A stretch of 64,000 nt of DNA from Massilia norwichensis (GTDB lineage Bacteria > Pseudomonadota > Gammaproteobacteria > Burkholderiales > Burkholderiaceae_D). Made by a program: the position numbers and the translations under genes. The stretch spans positions 1-64,000 of the forward strand of contig NZ_JANUGX010000006.1 in assembly GCF_024753245.1 (NCBI RefSeq), given 5' to 3'. The notes beneath the pieces were generated by a model. The model had not been told where the DNA came from. It did not search any database and saw only the letters and a list, made by a program, of their open reading frames with translations. Below are positions 37,839-46,260 of the stretch, piece by piece (position 1 is the first letter of the stretch; every line of letters starts with the position of its first letter).

Positions 37839-39068
37839 TCATTGTACCCGATCGGCGACCAGGGTCCCAAGATCGTCGTCGTCCGCCACAGCCGGCGGGT
37901 CCGCGCGCCTGGCCAGGTAGTTCACCAGCGGGATCGCCCCGACCCGGTAGCGGATATTGAAACGGATCGCATTGCCGGCGCCGTCGCGCACCGTAAACAC
38001 CGGCCGCCGCGGATGCTCCTCGAAGGTGGCGTCGCGCAGCTTGACGATGCGCGGGCGGCGCAGCAGGCGGCGCCACTCGGCCGCATCGTCGTTGAAGCGC
38101 AGGGTGCTGCCGAAGACCTCGAGCATCAGCCACAGCGAGGCCAGCGCCATGGCGGCGAAGATGGCGACGATCCACCACGCTTCGTCCCCCAGGGAGGCGA
38201 CCGCGAACAGCATGATCGCCGCGGCCGGCAAGCCGCAGGCCGCGATCGCGCGGATCTGCCCCGTGTGGCGTGCGTAGACCCAGTCGCCGATCAGTTCCGT
38301 GTCCGGCCTCGACGCCGCGGCGCGCGCCACGCCGCCCAGGACCAGCAGCGCGCCGATCCGCAGCAGGGCGCCATGCTGGGCCGCGAAGTCGCGCGCGTCG
38401 GCCAGCAGCGCGTCGAGCCCGGACGGCGGTTCGCCTTCGCCCTCCTCCATGCGGTGCGCCGCGCCGAGACGGTCGATGTCGCGCACGCTCATCAGCGGCG
38501 CATACATCAGGTCGTGCCGGTCGGTCGAGCGGCGCCAGCCGAGATGCAGTTCGCCGATCGCGCGTTTGACCATCTTGAGCATGCGCGTCGCAGCCGGCCC
38601 GGCCGGCTGCGACGGATCGGCGCCATCGAGCAGGCGCGCCATCGACACCACGGAGCAGTTCAGCGCCGGCATGTGCATCGAGAACTGGTAACGGAAGCCA
38701 CCCGCACTGGCATTGATGTCGCGCGCGGTCAGGAACACCCGGTAGGTCGACGGCAGGAGGCCAGGCAAACCCGCCGATGCGCCGGCGGCGCGCATCAGCA
38801 ATTCCTCGCCCGCGTACTGCTCCGTGCCGGGCAGCAGGGGCAAGTCCAGCGGCGGCAGGCGCATCGAGGAGCGTATCCGGATACCCAGCGCCGCCTGCAG
38901 CTGGCTTGCCAGTTCACCGGCGTAGTACTCGGAAAAATCGTCGAGCGGCACCAGATATACCCGCGTCGGTGCGTGATACTGCACCTGCACCTGCACCTGC
39001 GCCAGCGCCGGTCCGGCACCCAGCAGCGCCAGTCCTGCCAGCAGCCGGCGGCGTGTCGGTTGAACCAT
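37839..39068 (-). CDS. Archaemetzincin-like protein lacking the zinc motif, membrane-anchored
   Basis: The 409-residue protein starts with a twin-arginine-like signal (QPTRRRLLAGLALLGAGPAL). Residues about 35-200 follow the archaemetzincin (M54) layout: YLVPLDDFSEYYAGELASQL, then QYAGEELLMRA, VFLTARDINASAGGFRYQFS, NCSVVSMARLL and MYAPLMSVRDIDRLG. At the place of the HExxHxxGxxHC zinc site it has RAIGELHLGWRRSTDRHD, so active-site histidines are missing. The C-terminal half has membrane helices (about 245-335) and a PH/YcxB-like segment (VKLRDATFEEHPRRPVFTVR). A catalytic role is doubtful. It follows the S41 peptidase gene by 42 bases and its end carries the rnpB promoter. The M54 link is my pattern match and needs a profile search. 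Confidence 0.7.
   Translation of the reverse strand: MVQPTRRRLLAGLALLGAGPALAQVQVQVQYHAPTRVYLVPLDDFSEYYAGELASQLQAALGIRIRSSMRLPPLDLPLLPGTEQYAGEELLMRAAGASAGLPGLLPSTYRVFLTARDINASAGGFRYQFSMHMPALNCSVVSMARLLDGADPSQPAGPAATRMLKMVKRAIGELHLGWRRSTDRHDLMYAPLMSVRDIDRLGAAHRMEEGEGEPPSGLDALLADARDFAAQHGALLRIGALLVLGGVARAAASRPDTELIGDWVYARHTGQIRAIAACGLPAAAIMLFAVASLGDEAWWIVAIFAAMALASLWLMLEVFGSTLRFNDDAAEWRRLLRRPRIVKLRDATFEEHPRRPVFTVRDGAGNAIRFNIRYRVGAIPLVNYLARRADPPAVADDDDLGTLVADRVQ
37841..37870 (-). promoter_or_regulatory. Sigma70 promoter of rnpB
   Basis: On the minus strand TTGGGA and TACAAT are separated by 18 bases, and the RNA start follows nine to ten bases after the -10 box. The promoter overlaps the last codons and stop codon (37839-37841) of the upstream protein gene. 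Confidence 0.65.
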
Positions 39069-39110
39069 GCTTGCCTCCTCAAGGATGCATACGACGATCG
39101 GTTTGCGGTC

Positions 39111-40232
39111 TTACAGGCTCCCGCCCTCGAGCCAGCGCTGCACCTGTTTGATTTCGGCGGCGCGGCCCGCCTCATCCGCCGGTTTCGGCAGCAGGATGTC
39201 CGGCGCCACCCCGATCGCATCGATGCGCATGTCCGGCAGGCGGGTCGTGCGCGTCGTGGCATACCAGAGCTGGGCGCGGCCCGACGGCAGCAGGTGCGGA
39301 CGCATGTTGGACACGTCGATCGCGCCGTAGGTGGGCCGGCCGACGACTTTCACGCGATAGCTGGTGCGTGCCTCCAGCACGAACTGTTCGCAGCTGCTGC
39401 CGCAGTCGCGGTCGGTCAGCAGCGCGACACGGGCCGGCCGTTTCGCTTCCAGCTTGATCTTCTCGACTTCGACGCGGGCCTCTTCCGTCCGCACGAAGCT
39501 GCCCGGCGCGGCTGCCCGCATCTTCTCCAGCACCGGCGCCATCTGCTTGTCGCAGTGCGCCTTGATGCTGGTGCTGGCGCAGATGGCTTCCTGGGCCTTG
39601 AGGTTGGCCGGCGTCACCAGGTACTCGGTACGGAAACCGCGCAGGTCGCCGTCGAGCAGGAAACCCATCAGCGGCGCATAGGTGCTGTCGGATCCGCCGC
39701 CGTTGTCGCGCACGTCGATGATCCAGTTCTTGTGCGATTCGAGCTCGGCGCGGTGCTCGGCCACCAGTTTCTTCATCGTCGCCGCATAAGCGTCGTTGAA
39801 GGTCGGGATGACGAACAGGATCGTGTTCTTGCCCAGCACCTGGAAACGCGGTGCGCGCGGATCGGTGGCGGGCTTCGCCTCCGCCTTCGCTGCCTGCGGC
39901 GCGTCCTTGCTCTCGTTGCCGGGCGTCGGCGCGACCGCGATATGGCCGGGCCGCCAGGCGCGCGAATAGCCATGCAGGAGCTTGCCGCAGGTCTTCATGT
40001 CCGGTGCCTGGGCCGCTTCCTGGCGCGCCTTGGCCAAGGCTTGTTCGATTGCCGCGCCGTGGTCGGCCAGCGCGTCGGCGGCACCGGCATCGTTGGCGCG
40101 GATGAAGGCGTCCATGTCATCGAGGTCCGCCACGCACCCGGCCGGCGTGTAGGGAGTCTCGGCAGCAAATGCACCGACTGGCAAGACGATGGCCAGGGCG
40201 ACGACGAGCTTGCGGACCTTAAGCATATGCAT
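39111..40232 (-). CDS. S41-family (C-terminal processing-like) serine peptidase
   Basis: This 373-residue exported protein has a signal peptide (VVALAIVLPVGAFA, residues about 9-23). Its catalytic domain resembles S41 tail-specific proteases: WIIDVRDNGGGSDSTYAPLM (about 170), VALLTDRDCGSSCEQFVLEA with the candidate nucleophile serine, and VVGRPTYGAIDVSNM. No PDZ domain is apparent. Cysteines around the nucleophile could form a disulfide in the periplasm. It lies directly upstream of the archaemetzincin-like gene on the same strand, so they may be co-expressed. Substrate unknown. Confidence 0.82.
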   Translation of the reverse strand: MHMLKVRKLVVALAIVLPVGAFAAETPYTPAGCVADLDDMDAFIRANDAGAADALADHGAAIEQALAKARQEAAQAPDMKTCGKLLHGYSRAWRPGHIAVAPTPGNESKDAPQAAKAEAKPATDPRAPRFQVLGKNTILFVIPTFNDAYAATMKKLVAEHRAELESHKNWIIDVRDNGGGSDSTYAPLMGFLLDGDLRGFRTEYLVTPANLKAQEAICASTSIKAHCDKQMAPVLEKMRAAAPGSFVRTEEARVEVEKIKLEAKRPARVALLTDRDCGSSCEQFVLEARTSYRVKVVGRPTYGAIDVSNMRPHLLPSGRAQLWYATTRTTRLPDMRIDAIGVAPDILLPKPADEAGRAAEIKQVQRWLEGGSL

Positions 40233-40368
40233 GACTTAGTTGTTTAAAAGAAAATATTATCTTACATCTATTTCTGCGTTTTCTGTAAGTTTGTGTCGCC
40301 ATTTCAAAAGCCACTCTCCTGGCCCTCGCCTAGAATGTCCGGATAGCAAAACCTACAAGGATGAGCAC

Positions 40369-42069
40369 ATGACGCACCCCTCCCGTTCCGGCGGCCAGAT
40401 CCTGGTCGACGCACTCCAGGTTCATGGCGTGGACACCGCCTTCGGCGTGCCCGGCGAAAGCTACCTCGACGTGCTCGACGCCCTGCACGATTCGCAGATC
40501 CGCTTCGTGATCAACCGCCAGGAGGGCGGCGCGGCCTTCATGGCCGAGGCCTACGGCAAACTGACCGGCAAGCCCGGCATCTGCTTCGTCACCCGCGGTC
40601 CGGGTGCGACCAATGCCTCGATCGGCGTGCACACGGCATTTCAGGACTCGACGCCGATGATCCTGTTCATCGGCCAGGTCGGCACCGACTTCATGGACCG
40701 TGAAGCCTTCCAGGAAATCGACTACCGCCGCATGTACGGCCAGATGGCCAAGTGGGTGGCGCAGATCGACCGCGCCGACCGCATCCCGGAATACATCGCA
40801 CGCGCCTTCCAGGTCGCGACCAGCGGCCGTCCGGGCCCGGTGGTGCTGGCACTGCCGGAAGACATGCTGATCGCGCAGGCGGAAGTGGCGGACACGCGCC
40901 GCTACCAGCCGGTGCAGGCCTCGCCGTCCGCGGGCCAGATCGACACCCTGCGCAGCATGCTGCAGGCAGCGAAGAAGCCGCTGCTGCTGCTCGGCGGCGG
41001 CACCTGGAACGCGCAAGCCTGCGCCGACGTCCAGCAATTCGCCGAGGCGAACGGCCTGCCGGTGGCCTGCGCCTTCCGCTTCCAGGACCTGCTCGACAAC
41101 GATCATCCGCAGTACATCGGCGACGTCGGCATCGGCATCAATCCGAAGCTGGCCGCGCGCGTGAAGGAGGCGGACCTCCTGATCGCCTTCGGTCCGCGCC
41201 TGGGCGAGATGACGACCAGCGGCTACTCGCTGTTGACCTCCCCGGTGCCGCAGCAGCGCCTGGTGCACATCCACCCCGATCCGCAGGAACTGGGCAGCGT
41301 CTACCAGGCCGAGCTCATGATCGCCGGCGGCGCCCCGGAAACGGCGAAGATGCTGGCGGCGATGGAACCGGTGGATTCCTCGGCCTGGCGCCACACGGTC
41401 GAGGAAGCGAAGGCCGAACTGCGCGCCTGGCAGCAGCAGCCACCGATCTTCAAGGACGGTAGCGCACCCCTGGACCTGTGGCAGCTGGTGCAGGACCTGC
41501 AGGCCGCCCTGCCGCACGACACCATCGTCACCAACGGCGCCGGCAACTACGCGACCTGGGCGCACCGCTTCTGGCGCTACGGCGCGATGCGCACCCAGCT
41601 GGCCCCGACCAGCGGCGCGATGGGTTATGGCGTCCCGGCCGGCGTGGCGGCGAAGATCGTCGACCCGCAGCGCACCGTGGTCACCTTCGCCGGCGACGGC
41701 GAGTTCATGATGACCGGCCAGGAACTGGCGACCGCGGTGCAGTACCGCGCCGGCCTGATCCTGATCGTCTTCAACAACAGCATGTTCGGCACCATCCGCA
41801 TGCACCAGGAGCGCGAGTATCCGGGCCGCGTGTCGGGCACCGAGCTGCACAATCCCGATTTTGCGGCGCTGGCGCAAGCCTACGGCGGCCAGGGCGAGGT
41901 GGTGGAGAAGACGGCCGATTTCGCGCCGGCCCTGCAGCGCGCGCTGGCGTTCGCGAACGCTCGACAACTGCCGGCGGTGATCGAGCTGCGCTATGACGGC
42001 AACCTGATCACACCGGGGGCGACGCTGGAGACCATCCGCAAGAACGCGCAGGCCGCCAAGGCCGGCTGA
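40369..42069 (+). CDS. Thiamine-pyrophosphate-dependent enzyme, acetolactate synthase-like
   Basis: The 566-residue protein has the three-domain layout of the IlvB/pyruvate oxidase family. The N-terminal pyrimidine-binding domain contains the conserved Glu in FVINRQEGGAAFMAEAYGK, then ICFVTRGPGATNASIG. A central domain and a C-terminal TPP/Mg motif GDGEFMMTGQELATAVQ with downstream NNSMFGTIRMHQE follow. The reaction is not settled; acetolactate synthase, oxalyl-CoA decarboxylase-like or other carboligases are possible. There is no small regulatory subunit gene nearby, so a biosynthetic IlvB is unlikely. The ATG at 40369 has AGGA eight bases upstream. It is convergent with the SDR gene. Confidence 0.88.
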   Translation: MTHPSRSGGQILVDALQVHGVDTAFGVPGESYLDVLDALHDSQIRFVINRQEGGAAFMAEAYGKLTGKPGICFVTRGPGATNASIGVHTAFQDSTPMILFIGQVGTDFMDREAFQEIDYRRMYGQMAKWVAQIDRADRIPEYIARAFQVATSGRPGPVVLALPEDMLIAQAEVADTRRYQPVQASPSAGQIDTLRSMLQAAKKPLLLLGGGTWNAQACADVQQFAEANGLPVACAFRFQDLLDNDHPQYIGDVGIGINPKLAARVKEADLLIAFGPRLGEMTTSGYSLLTSPVPQQRLVHIHPDPQELGSVYQAELMIAGGAPETAKMLAAMEPVDSSAWRHTVEEAKAELRAWQQQPPIFKDGSAPLDLWQLVQDLQAALPHDTIVTNGAGNYATWAHRFWRYGAMRTQLAPTSGAMGYGVPAGVAAKIVDPQRTVVTFAGDGEFMMTGQELATAVQYRAGLILIVFNNSMFGTIRMHQEREYPGRVSGTELHNPDFAALAQAYGGQGEVVEKTADFAPALQRALAFANARQLPAVIELRYDGNLITPGATLETIRKNAQAAKAG

Positions 42070-42075
42070 GCGGCA

Positions 42076-42831
42076 TCAGATCCCCTGCCCGCCCGACACT
42101 TCGATCCGCTGGGCCGTGACCCAGCGGTTGTCCGGCGACAGCAGGCTGGCGATCATCGGCCCGATGTCGTCCGGTACGCCGGCCCGGCCGAGTGCCGTCA
42201 TGCCGGCGAACAGCTGGTTGATCTCGGGGTTGTCGCGCACCGCGCCGCCGCCGAAATCGGTCTCGATCGCGCCCGGCGCCACCGCGTTCACGGCAATCCC
42301 GCGCCCGCCCAGCTCCTTTGCCAGGTAGCGCGTCAGCACCTCGACCGCACCCTTCACGGCGGCATACGCGGCATAGCCGGGGAAAGCGACGCGGGTCAGG
42401 CCCGAGGACAGGTTCACGATACGGCCGCCATCCGCGATCAGCGGCAGCAACGCTTCGGTCAGGAAGTACACCCCCTTGAAATGCACATCGACCAGGCGGT
42501 CGAACTGGGCTTCGCCGGTCTGTCCGATCAGTGCGTAATCGCCGTGCCCCGCGTTATTGACCAGGTGATCGAAGCGCTCGCGGCCCCAGTGTTCGCGCAG
42601 CGCCGCGCCAAGGCGATCGGCAAAGGCCGCGAAGCCCTGGATATTGCCGGTGTCGAGCTGGAGGGCGACTGCCTTGCGGCCCAGGGATTCGATCTCGGCG
42701 ACCACGGCCCGGGCTTCTTCATCGCGGCTGTGGTAAGTGATGACGAGGTCGCCGCCGCGGCGGGCGATCGCGAGGGCGGTATTGCGGCCGAGACCGCGGC
42801 TGGCGCCGGTGATGAGGGAAATGGTCGACAT
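42076..42831 (-). CDS. Short-chain dehydrogenase/reductase (SDR)
   Basis: The 251-residue classical SDR uses NAD(P)H on an unknown alcohol or ketone. The dinucleotide motif is TGASRGLGRNTALA (TGxxxGxG, residues 8-14). NNAGHGDYA lies at about 91, and the catalytic Ser-Tyr-Lys set is present as NLSSGL (about 140) and YAAYAAVKGA (about 157). The ATG at 42831 has AAGGAG six bases upstream; the frame is open to 42972 but without a good start. It is divergent from an AraC-type regulator gene, which would be its likely controller if that gene were intact. Confidence 0.93.
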   Translation of the reverse strand: MSTISLITGASRGLGRNTALAIARRGGDLVITYHSRDEEARAVVAEIESLGRKAVALQLDTGNIQGFAAFADRLGAALREHWGRERFDHLVNNAGHGDYALIGQTGEAQFDRLVDVHFKGVYFLTEALLPLIADGGRIVNLSSGLTRVAFPGYAAYAAVKGAVEVLTRYLAKELGGRGIAVNAVAPGAIETDFGGGAVRDNPEINQLFAGMTALGRAGVPDDIGPMIASLLSPDNRWVTAQRIEVSGGQGI

Positions 42832-42970
42832 GATCGCTCCTTGTTGTGTGTTGAAAGAGCGTTCATCATCGGGCCGCGGCAGGCACGCGCGTTGCCGGAA
42901 TCTCCCGCGGTCTTGCCAGATTCTCCAAACCACGGTGCGCCGGCGCTGCGCAGGGTGTAAGCTTTCTTCC

Positions 42971-43859
42971 ATGACGACCCTATGCGAAGCAGTCCGCCGC
43001 TACACCGAGCTGCACGCCGGCAGCGACGGTGTGGCCCCCTCGCCGATTCCCGGCCTGACCACCGTGCGCACTTACGCGCCGACCGGCCTGGTGCATGGCA
43101 TTCCGCGTCCGCTGGTCTGCCTTGTGCTGCAGGGGAGCAAGCGCGTCAACTTCGGCGTGCAAAGCTTCGACTTCCATCCTGGCGACTCGCTCCTGATCAC
43201 CGCCGACGTGCCGACCGTCAGCCAGGTCACGCGCGCCAGCCTGGCCGAGCCCTATCTCGCACTCGTGCTCGAGCTAGATACAGCGACGATCGCGGAACTC
43301 GCGCTGCGCATCGCCGAGGAAGCGGACGACAGCAACCTGCCGGTCCGGCTGGAGCGCACCGACGGCGATGTCGCCGCTGTCGCGCTGCGCCTGATGCGCT
43401 TGCTCGATCGTCCAGCGGCCGTGCCCATCCTGCACGCGCAACTGCTGCGCGAACTGCATTACTGGCTGCTGACCGGCCGCCATGGCCGGACACTGCGCCA
43501 GCTCGGCCTGCAGGGACAGCCGCACCCAGCGCCTGGCACGGGCGGTCGCCTTGCTGCGTAGCGGTTACGCGAAGCGGATGCGGGTCGAGGATCTGGCGGA
43601 CGCGGTCGGCATGAGCCTGTCCTCGTTCCACCAGCATTTCCGCGCCATGACTTCGCTCTCGCCCCTGCAATTCCAGAAGCAGTTGCGGCTGATCGAGGCG
43701 CGGCGGCGGATGGTTTCGGAAGGCGCGAGCGCGAGCAGCGCCGCGTTTGCGGTGGGCTATGAAAGCGTGCCCCAGTTCACCAGGGACTATGGGAAATTTT
43801 TTGGTCAGCCGCCGCTGCGGGACACGAAAGCGGTCCGCTCCCGCACGCTGGCAGCCTAG
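42971..43859 (+). pseudogene. AraC-family regulator with a frameshift
   Basis: The first frame (42971 onward) encodes an AraC-type N-terminal ligand domain: RPLVCLVLQGSKRVNFGVQS, then FDFHPGDSLLITADVPTVSQ. The second frame, through 43859, encodes the two helix-turn-helix motifs: MRVEDLADAVGMSLSSFHQH and AAFAVGYESVPQFTRDYGKF. Removing one G from the GGG at 43513-43515 joins them (LGLQ then DSRTQRLARAVALL). So the gene is either broken by a +1 insertion or the base is a sequencing error. It faces the SDR gene across about 140 bases; such AraC-SDR pairs are common and the regulator often controls the enzyme. Confidence 0.85.
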
Positions 43860-43862
43860 CGA

Positions 43863-44072
43863 TCAGATGCCGGGGTTATCCAGCCCCAGCTCTGCCGGCC
43901 AGGGCACGGGCGTGTCGAGCACGCTGCGCGGCTCGCCCGAAGGATGCGTGAGGAAGGCAGCCACCAGCGCAATGAACAGCCAGACGACGATATTGCGCAG
44001 CGAGGCCGCATTGCCGCCCATGACTTCGTCTCCGGAAATAAGCCGCTTGAGATACCTGGACAGAATCTTCAC
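43863..44072 (-). CDS. Small hypothetical membrane protein
   Basis: A 69-residue frame starts at GTG 44072 (KILSRYLKRLISGDEVMGGN) and has one predicted membrane helix (IVVWLFIALVAAFLTH). The rest is a short polar tail ending in PWPAELGLDNPGI. A weak AGAGAT site lies upstream. The frame starts inside lower-GC sequence. It may be a real small inner-membrane protein; nothing about function can be said. It ends four bases after the AraC stop in convergent orientation. Confidence 0.5.
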   Translation of the reverse strand: MKILSRYLKRLISGDEVMGGNAASLRNIVVWLFIALVAAFLTHPSGEPRSVLDTPVPWPAELGLDNPGI

Positions 44073-44280
44073 GATGATCTCTTGTAGGAAGTATTCTTTT
44101 GTGGATGTTCACAATCTATACCAGTCCGCATTGATTTTCCAGCTTGCGTATTGATATAGAAACTGATGAGCAGCATTCTAGCGACAATATGGCTGAGCTG
44201 TCGCACGTTGTGCTCCCGGATTTGCGGCTACAGCGCCTTGCCTGACAGCCAGACTGGGACGGGGGTCCGCCGCCATGCTC

Positions 44281-44289
44281 TGGTAAAAT
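44281..44289 (+). promoter_or_regulatory. Possible extended -10 promoter for ftsY
   Basis: TGGTAAAAT matches an extended -10 box 67 bases upstream of the ftsY ATG. No good -35 box is present at the right distance, so the call is weak. Confidence 0.35.
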
Positions 44290-44356
44290 ACCGCGATCGT
44301 TGACATGTCCGGAAAAATCGGGCATATGCATGCAGTTCCCCTCCCCGAATACATCC

Positions 44357-45598
44357 ATGTTTAGTTTCTTCAAAAAGAAAAAACCTGAAGCCGAGACACC
44401 CGTCCAGGCCGAGTCCGCCGCAACGGCATCGCCCGCAGCGGAAACGCCTGCGGAAGCGCCCGCCCAGCCGGGCTTCCTGCGCCGCCTGTTCGGTGCCGGC
44501 GACGATGCCTTCGTCCCCACGCCCGAGGCCGCCGAGCCGGCGCCGCAGCCGGAGGCACCGCAGGAGCCGGAAGCGCGCGACGCCACCAACATCGATCCGG
44601 CTGCGGAAAAGATCGCGCGGGATGCTGCCGCGCTGTCGAACGGCTACGAAGGCCAGCTCTTCCCCGAGACCGCCGAGCGTCCTGGCAGCGAGCAGGAAAA
44701 GAAGAAATCCTGGATGGCGCGCCTGAAGGCCGGCCTGTCCAAGACCTCGAGCAATCTGTCGCTGCTGTTCGTCGGCGCGCGCATCGACGAAGACCTGTAC
44801 GAAGAGCTGGAATCGGCGCTGCTGATGTCGGACGCCGGCATGGACGCCACCCAGTACCTGCTCGACAGCCTGCGCCGCAAGGTCAAGGAAGAAAAGCTGC
44901 TCGACGCCGTCGCCGTCAAGGCCGCGCTGAAGGAATTGATGGTCGACCTGCTGCGTCCGCTGGAAAAGCCGCTGGAACTGGGCCGCCATGAGCCGCTGGT
45001 GATGATGATCGCGGGCGTGAACGGCGCCGGCAAGACCACCACCATCGGCAAGCTGGCCAAGCACATGCAGCGCTTCGACCAGTCCGTGCTGCTGGCCGCT
45101 GGCGACACCTTCCGCGCCGCCGCGCGCGAACAGCTGATGGTCTGGGGCCAGCGCAACAACGTCACCGTGATCTCGCAAGCATCCGGCGATCCGGCCGCGG
45201 TCGCCTTCGACGCGGTGCAGTCGGGCCGCGCGCGCGGCGTCGACGTGGTGATGGTCGATACCGCCGGCCGCCTGCCGACCCAGCTGCACCTGATGGAAGA
45301 GCTGAAAAAGATCAAGCGCGTGATCGGCAAAGGGATGGAAGCCGCGCCGCACGAAACCCTGCTGGTCATCGACGGCAATACCGGCCAGAACGCACTGGCC
45401 CAGGTGAAGGCCTTCGACGACGCCCTGCAGCTGACCGGCCTGGTGATCACCAAGCTGGACGGCACCGCCAAGGGCGGCATCCTGGCCGCGATCGCGCGCA
45501 CCCGCCCGGTGCCGGTGTACTTCATCGGCGTGGGCGAAAAGCTGGAGGATCTGCAACCCTTCAGCGCCGACGAGTTCGCCGAGGCGCTGCTGGGGTAA
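44357..45598 (+). CDS. ftsY: Signal recognition particle receptor FtsY
   Basis: FtsY is the SRP receptor GTPase that delivers ribosomes making membrane proteins to SecYEG. The 413-residue product starts at the ATG giving MFSFFKKKKPEAE. An acidic, Ala/Pro/Glu-rich A domain (about residues 10-110) precedes the NG domain. G motifs are GVNGAGKTTTIGKLAKHM (about 219), DTAGRLPTQLHLMEELKK (about 302) and TKLDGTAKGG (about 365). The frame is open to 44300, but the shorter start fits the family. Order ftsY-ftsE-ftsX-rpoH is standard. Confidence 0.97.
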   Translation: MFSFFKKKKPEAETPVQAESAATASPAAETPAEAPAQPGFLRRLFGAGDDAFVPTPEAAEPAPQPEAPQEPEARDATNIDPAAEKIARDAAALSNGYEGQLFPETAERPGSEQEKKKSWMARLKAGLSKTSSNLSLLFVGARIDEDLYEELESALLMSDAGMDATQYLLDSLRRKVKEEKLLDAVAVKAALKELMVDLLRPLEKPLELGRHEPLVMMIAGVNGAGKTTTIGKLAKHMQRFDQSVLLAAGDTFRAAAREQLMVWGQRNNVTVISQASGDPAAVAFDAVQSGRARGVDVVMVDTAGRLPTQLHLMEELKKIKRVIGKGMEAAPHETLLVIDGNTGQNALAQVKAFDDALQLTGLVITKLDGTAKGGILAAIARTRPVPVYFIGVGEKLEDLQPFSADEFAEALLG

Positions 45599-45600
45599 GA

Positions 45601-46260
45601 ATGATCGAATTCCAGTCCGTCTCGAAAAAATACTCCGCCGACGCGCTCGCCCTGAACGACGTCTCGTTCAGTATCGCCAAGGGCGAACTGGTCTACCTGG
45701 CCGGCCCGTCCGGCGCCGGCAAGTCGACCCTGCTGAAAATGATCGCCGCCGTCGAGCGACCGACCAGCGGCCGGGTCGTCGTCAACGGCCAGGATATCGG
45801 CAAGCTGAAAAAGGCCGGCGTGCCTTTCCTGCGGCGTAACCTGGGCGTGATCTTCCAGCAGCAGCGTCTGCTGAACGACCGCCATATCCTGGGCAATGTG
45901 ATGCTGCCGCTGATCGTCACCGGCGCCGCCAAGGGCGAGGCCGAGCAGCGCGCCCGCGCCGCACTCGACAAGGTCGGCCTGCTGGACCGCGCGAAAGCCA
46001 TGCCGCTGGAGTTGTCCGGCGGCGAACAGCAGCGCGTGGCGATCGCCCGTGCCATCGTCAACCGCCCGCAGATCATCCTGGCCGACGAACCGACCGCGAA
46101 CCTCGACCGCGCCGCGGCCGACCGCGTGATCGACGCCCTGCACGCCTTCCACTCGGCCGGCGTGACCTGCCTGATCTCCAGCCACGACGAGCAGATCCTG
46201 GACGCCGCCGCGCGCGTGATCCGCCTCGAACATGGCCAGCTGGTGGAGGCCACCGTATGA
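45601..46260 (+). CDS. ftsE: Cell division ATP-binding protein FtsE
   Basis: FtsE is the ATPase subunit of the FtsEX complex that activates septal cell-wall hydrolases through EnvC-type proteins. The 219-residue ABC protein has Walker A GPSGAGKSTLLKMI (about residue 36), signature LSGGEQQRVAIARA (about 138) and Walker B IILADEPTANLD (about 158), with the H-loop as SSHDEQI. It starts two bases after the ftsY stop and overlaps ftsX by four bases (ATGA). Confidence 0.97.
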   Translation: MIEFQSVSKKYSADALALNDVSFSIAKGELVYLAGPSGAGKSTLLKMIAAVERPTSGRVVVNGQDIGKLKKAGVPFLRRNLGVIFQQQRLLNDRHILGNVMLPLIVTGAAKGEAEQRARAALDKVGLLDRAKAMPLELSGGEQQRVAIARAIVNRPQIILADEPTANLDRAAADRVIDALHAFHSAGVTCLISSHDEQILDAAARVIRLEHGQLVEATV

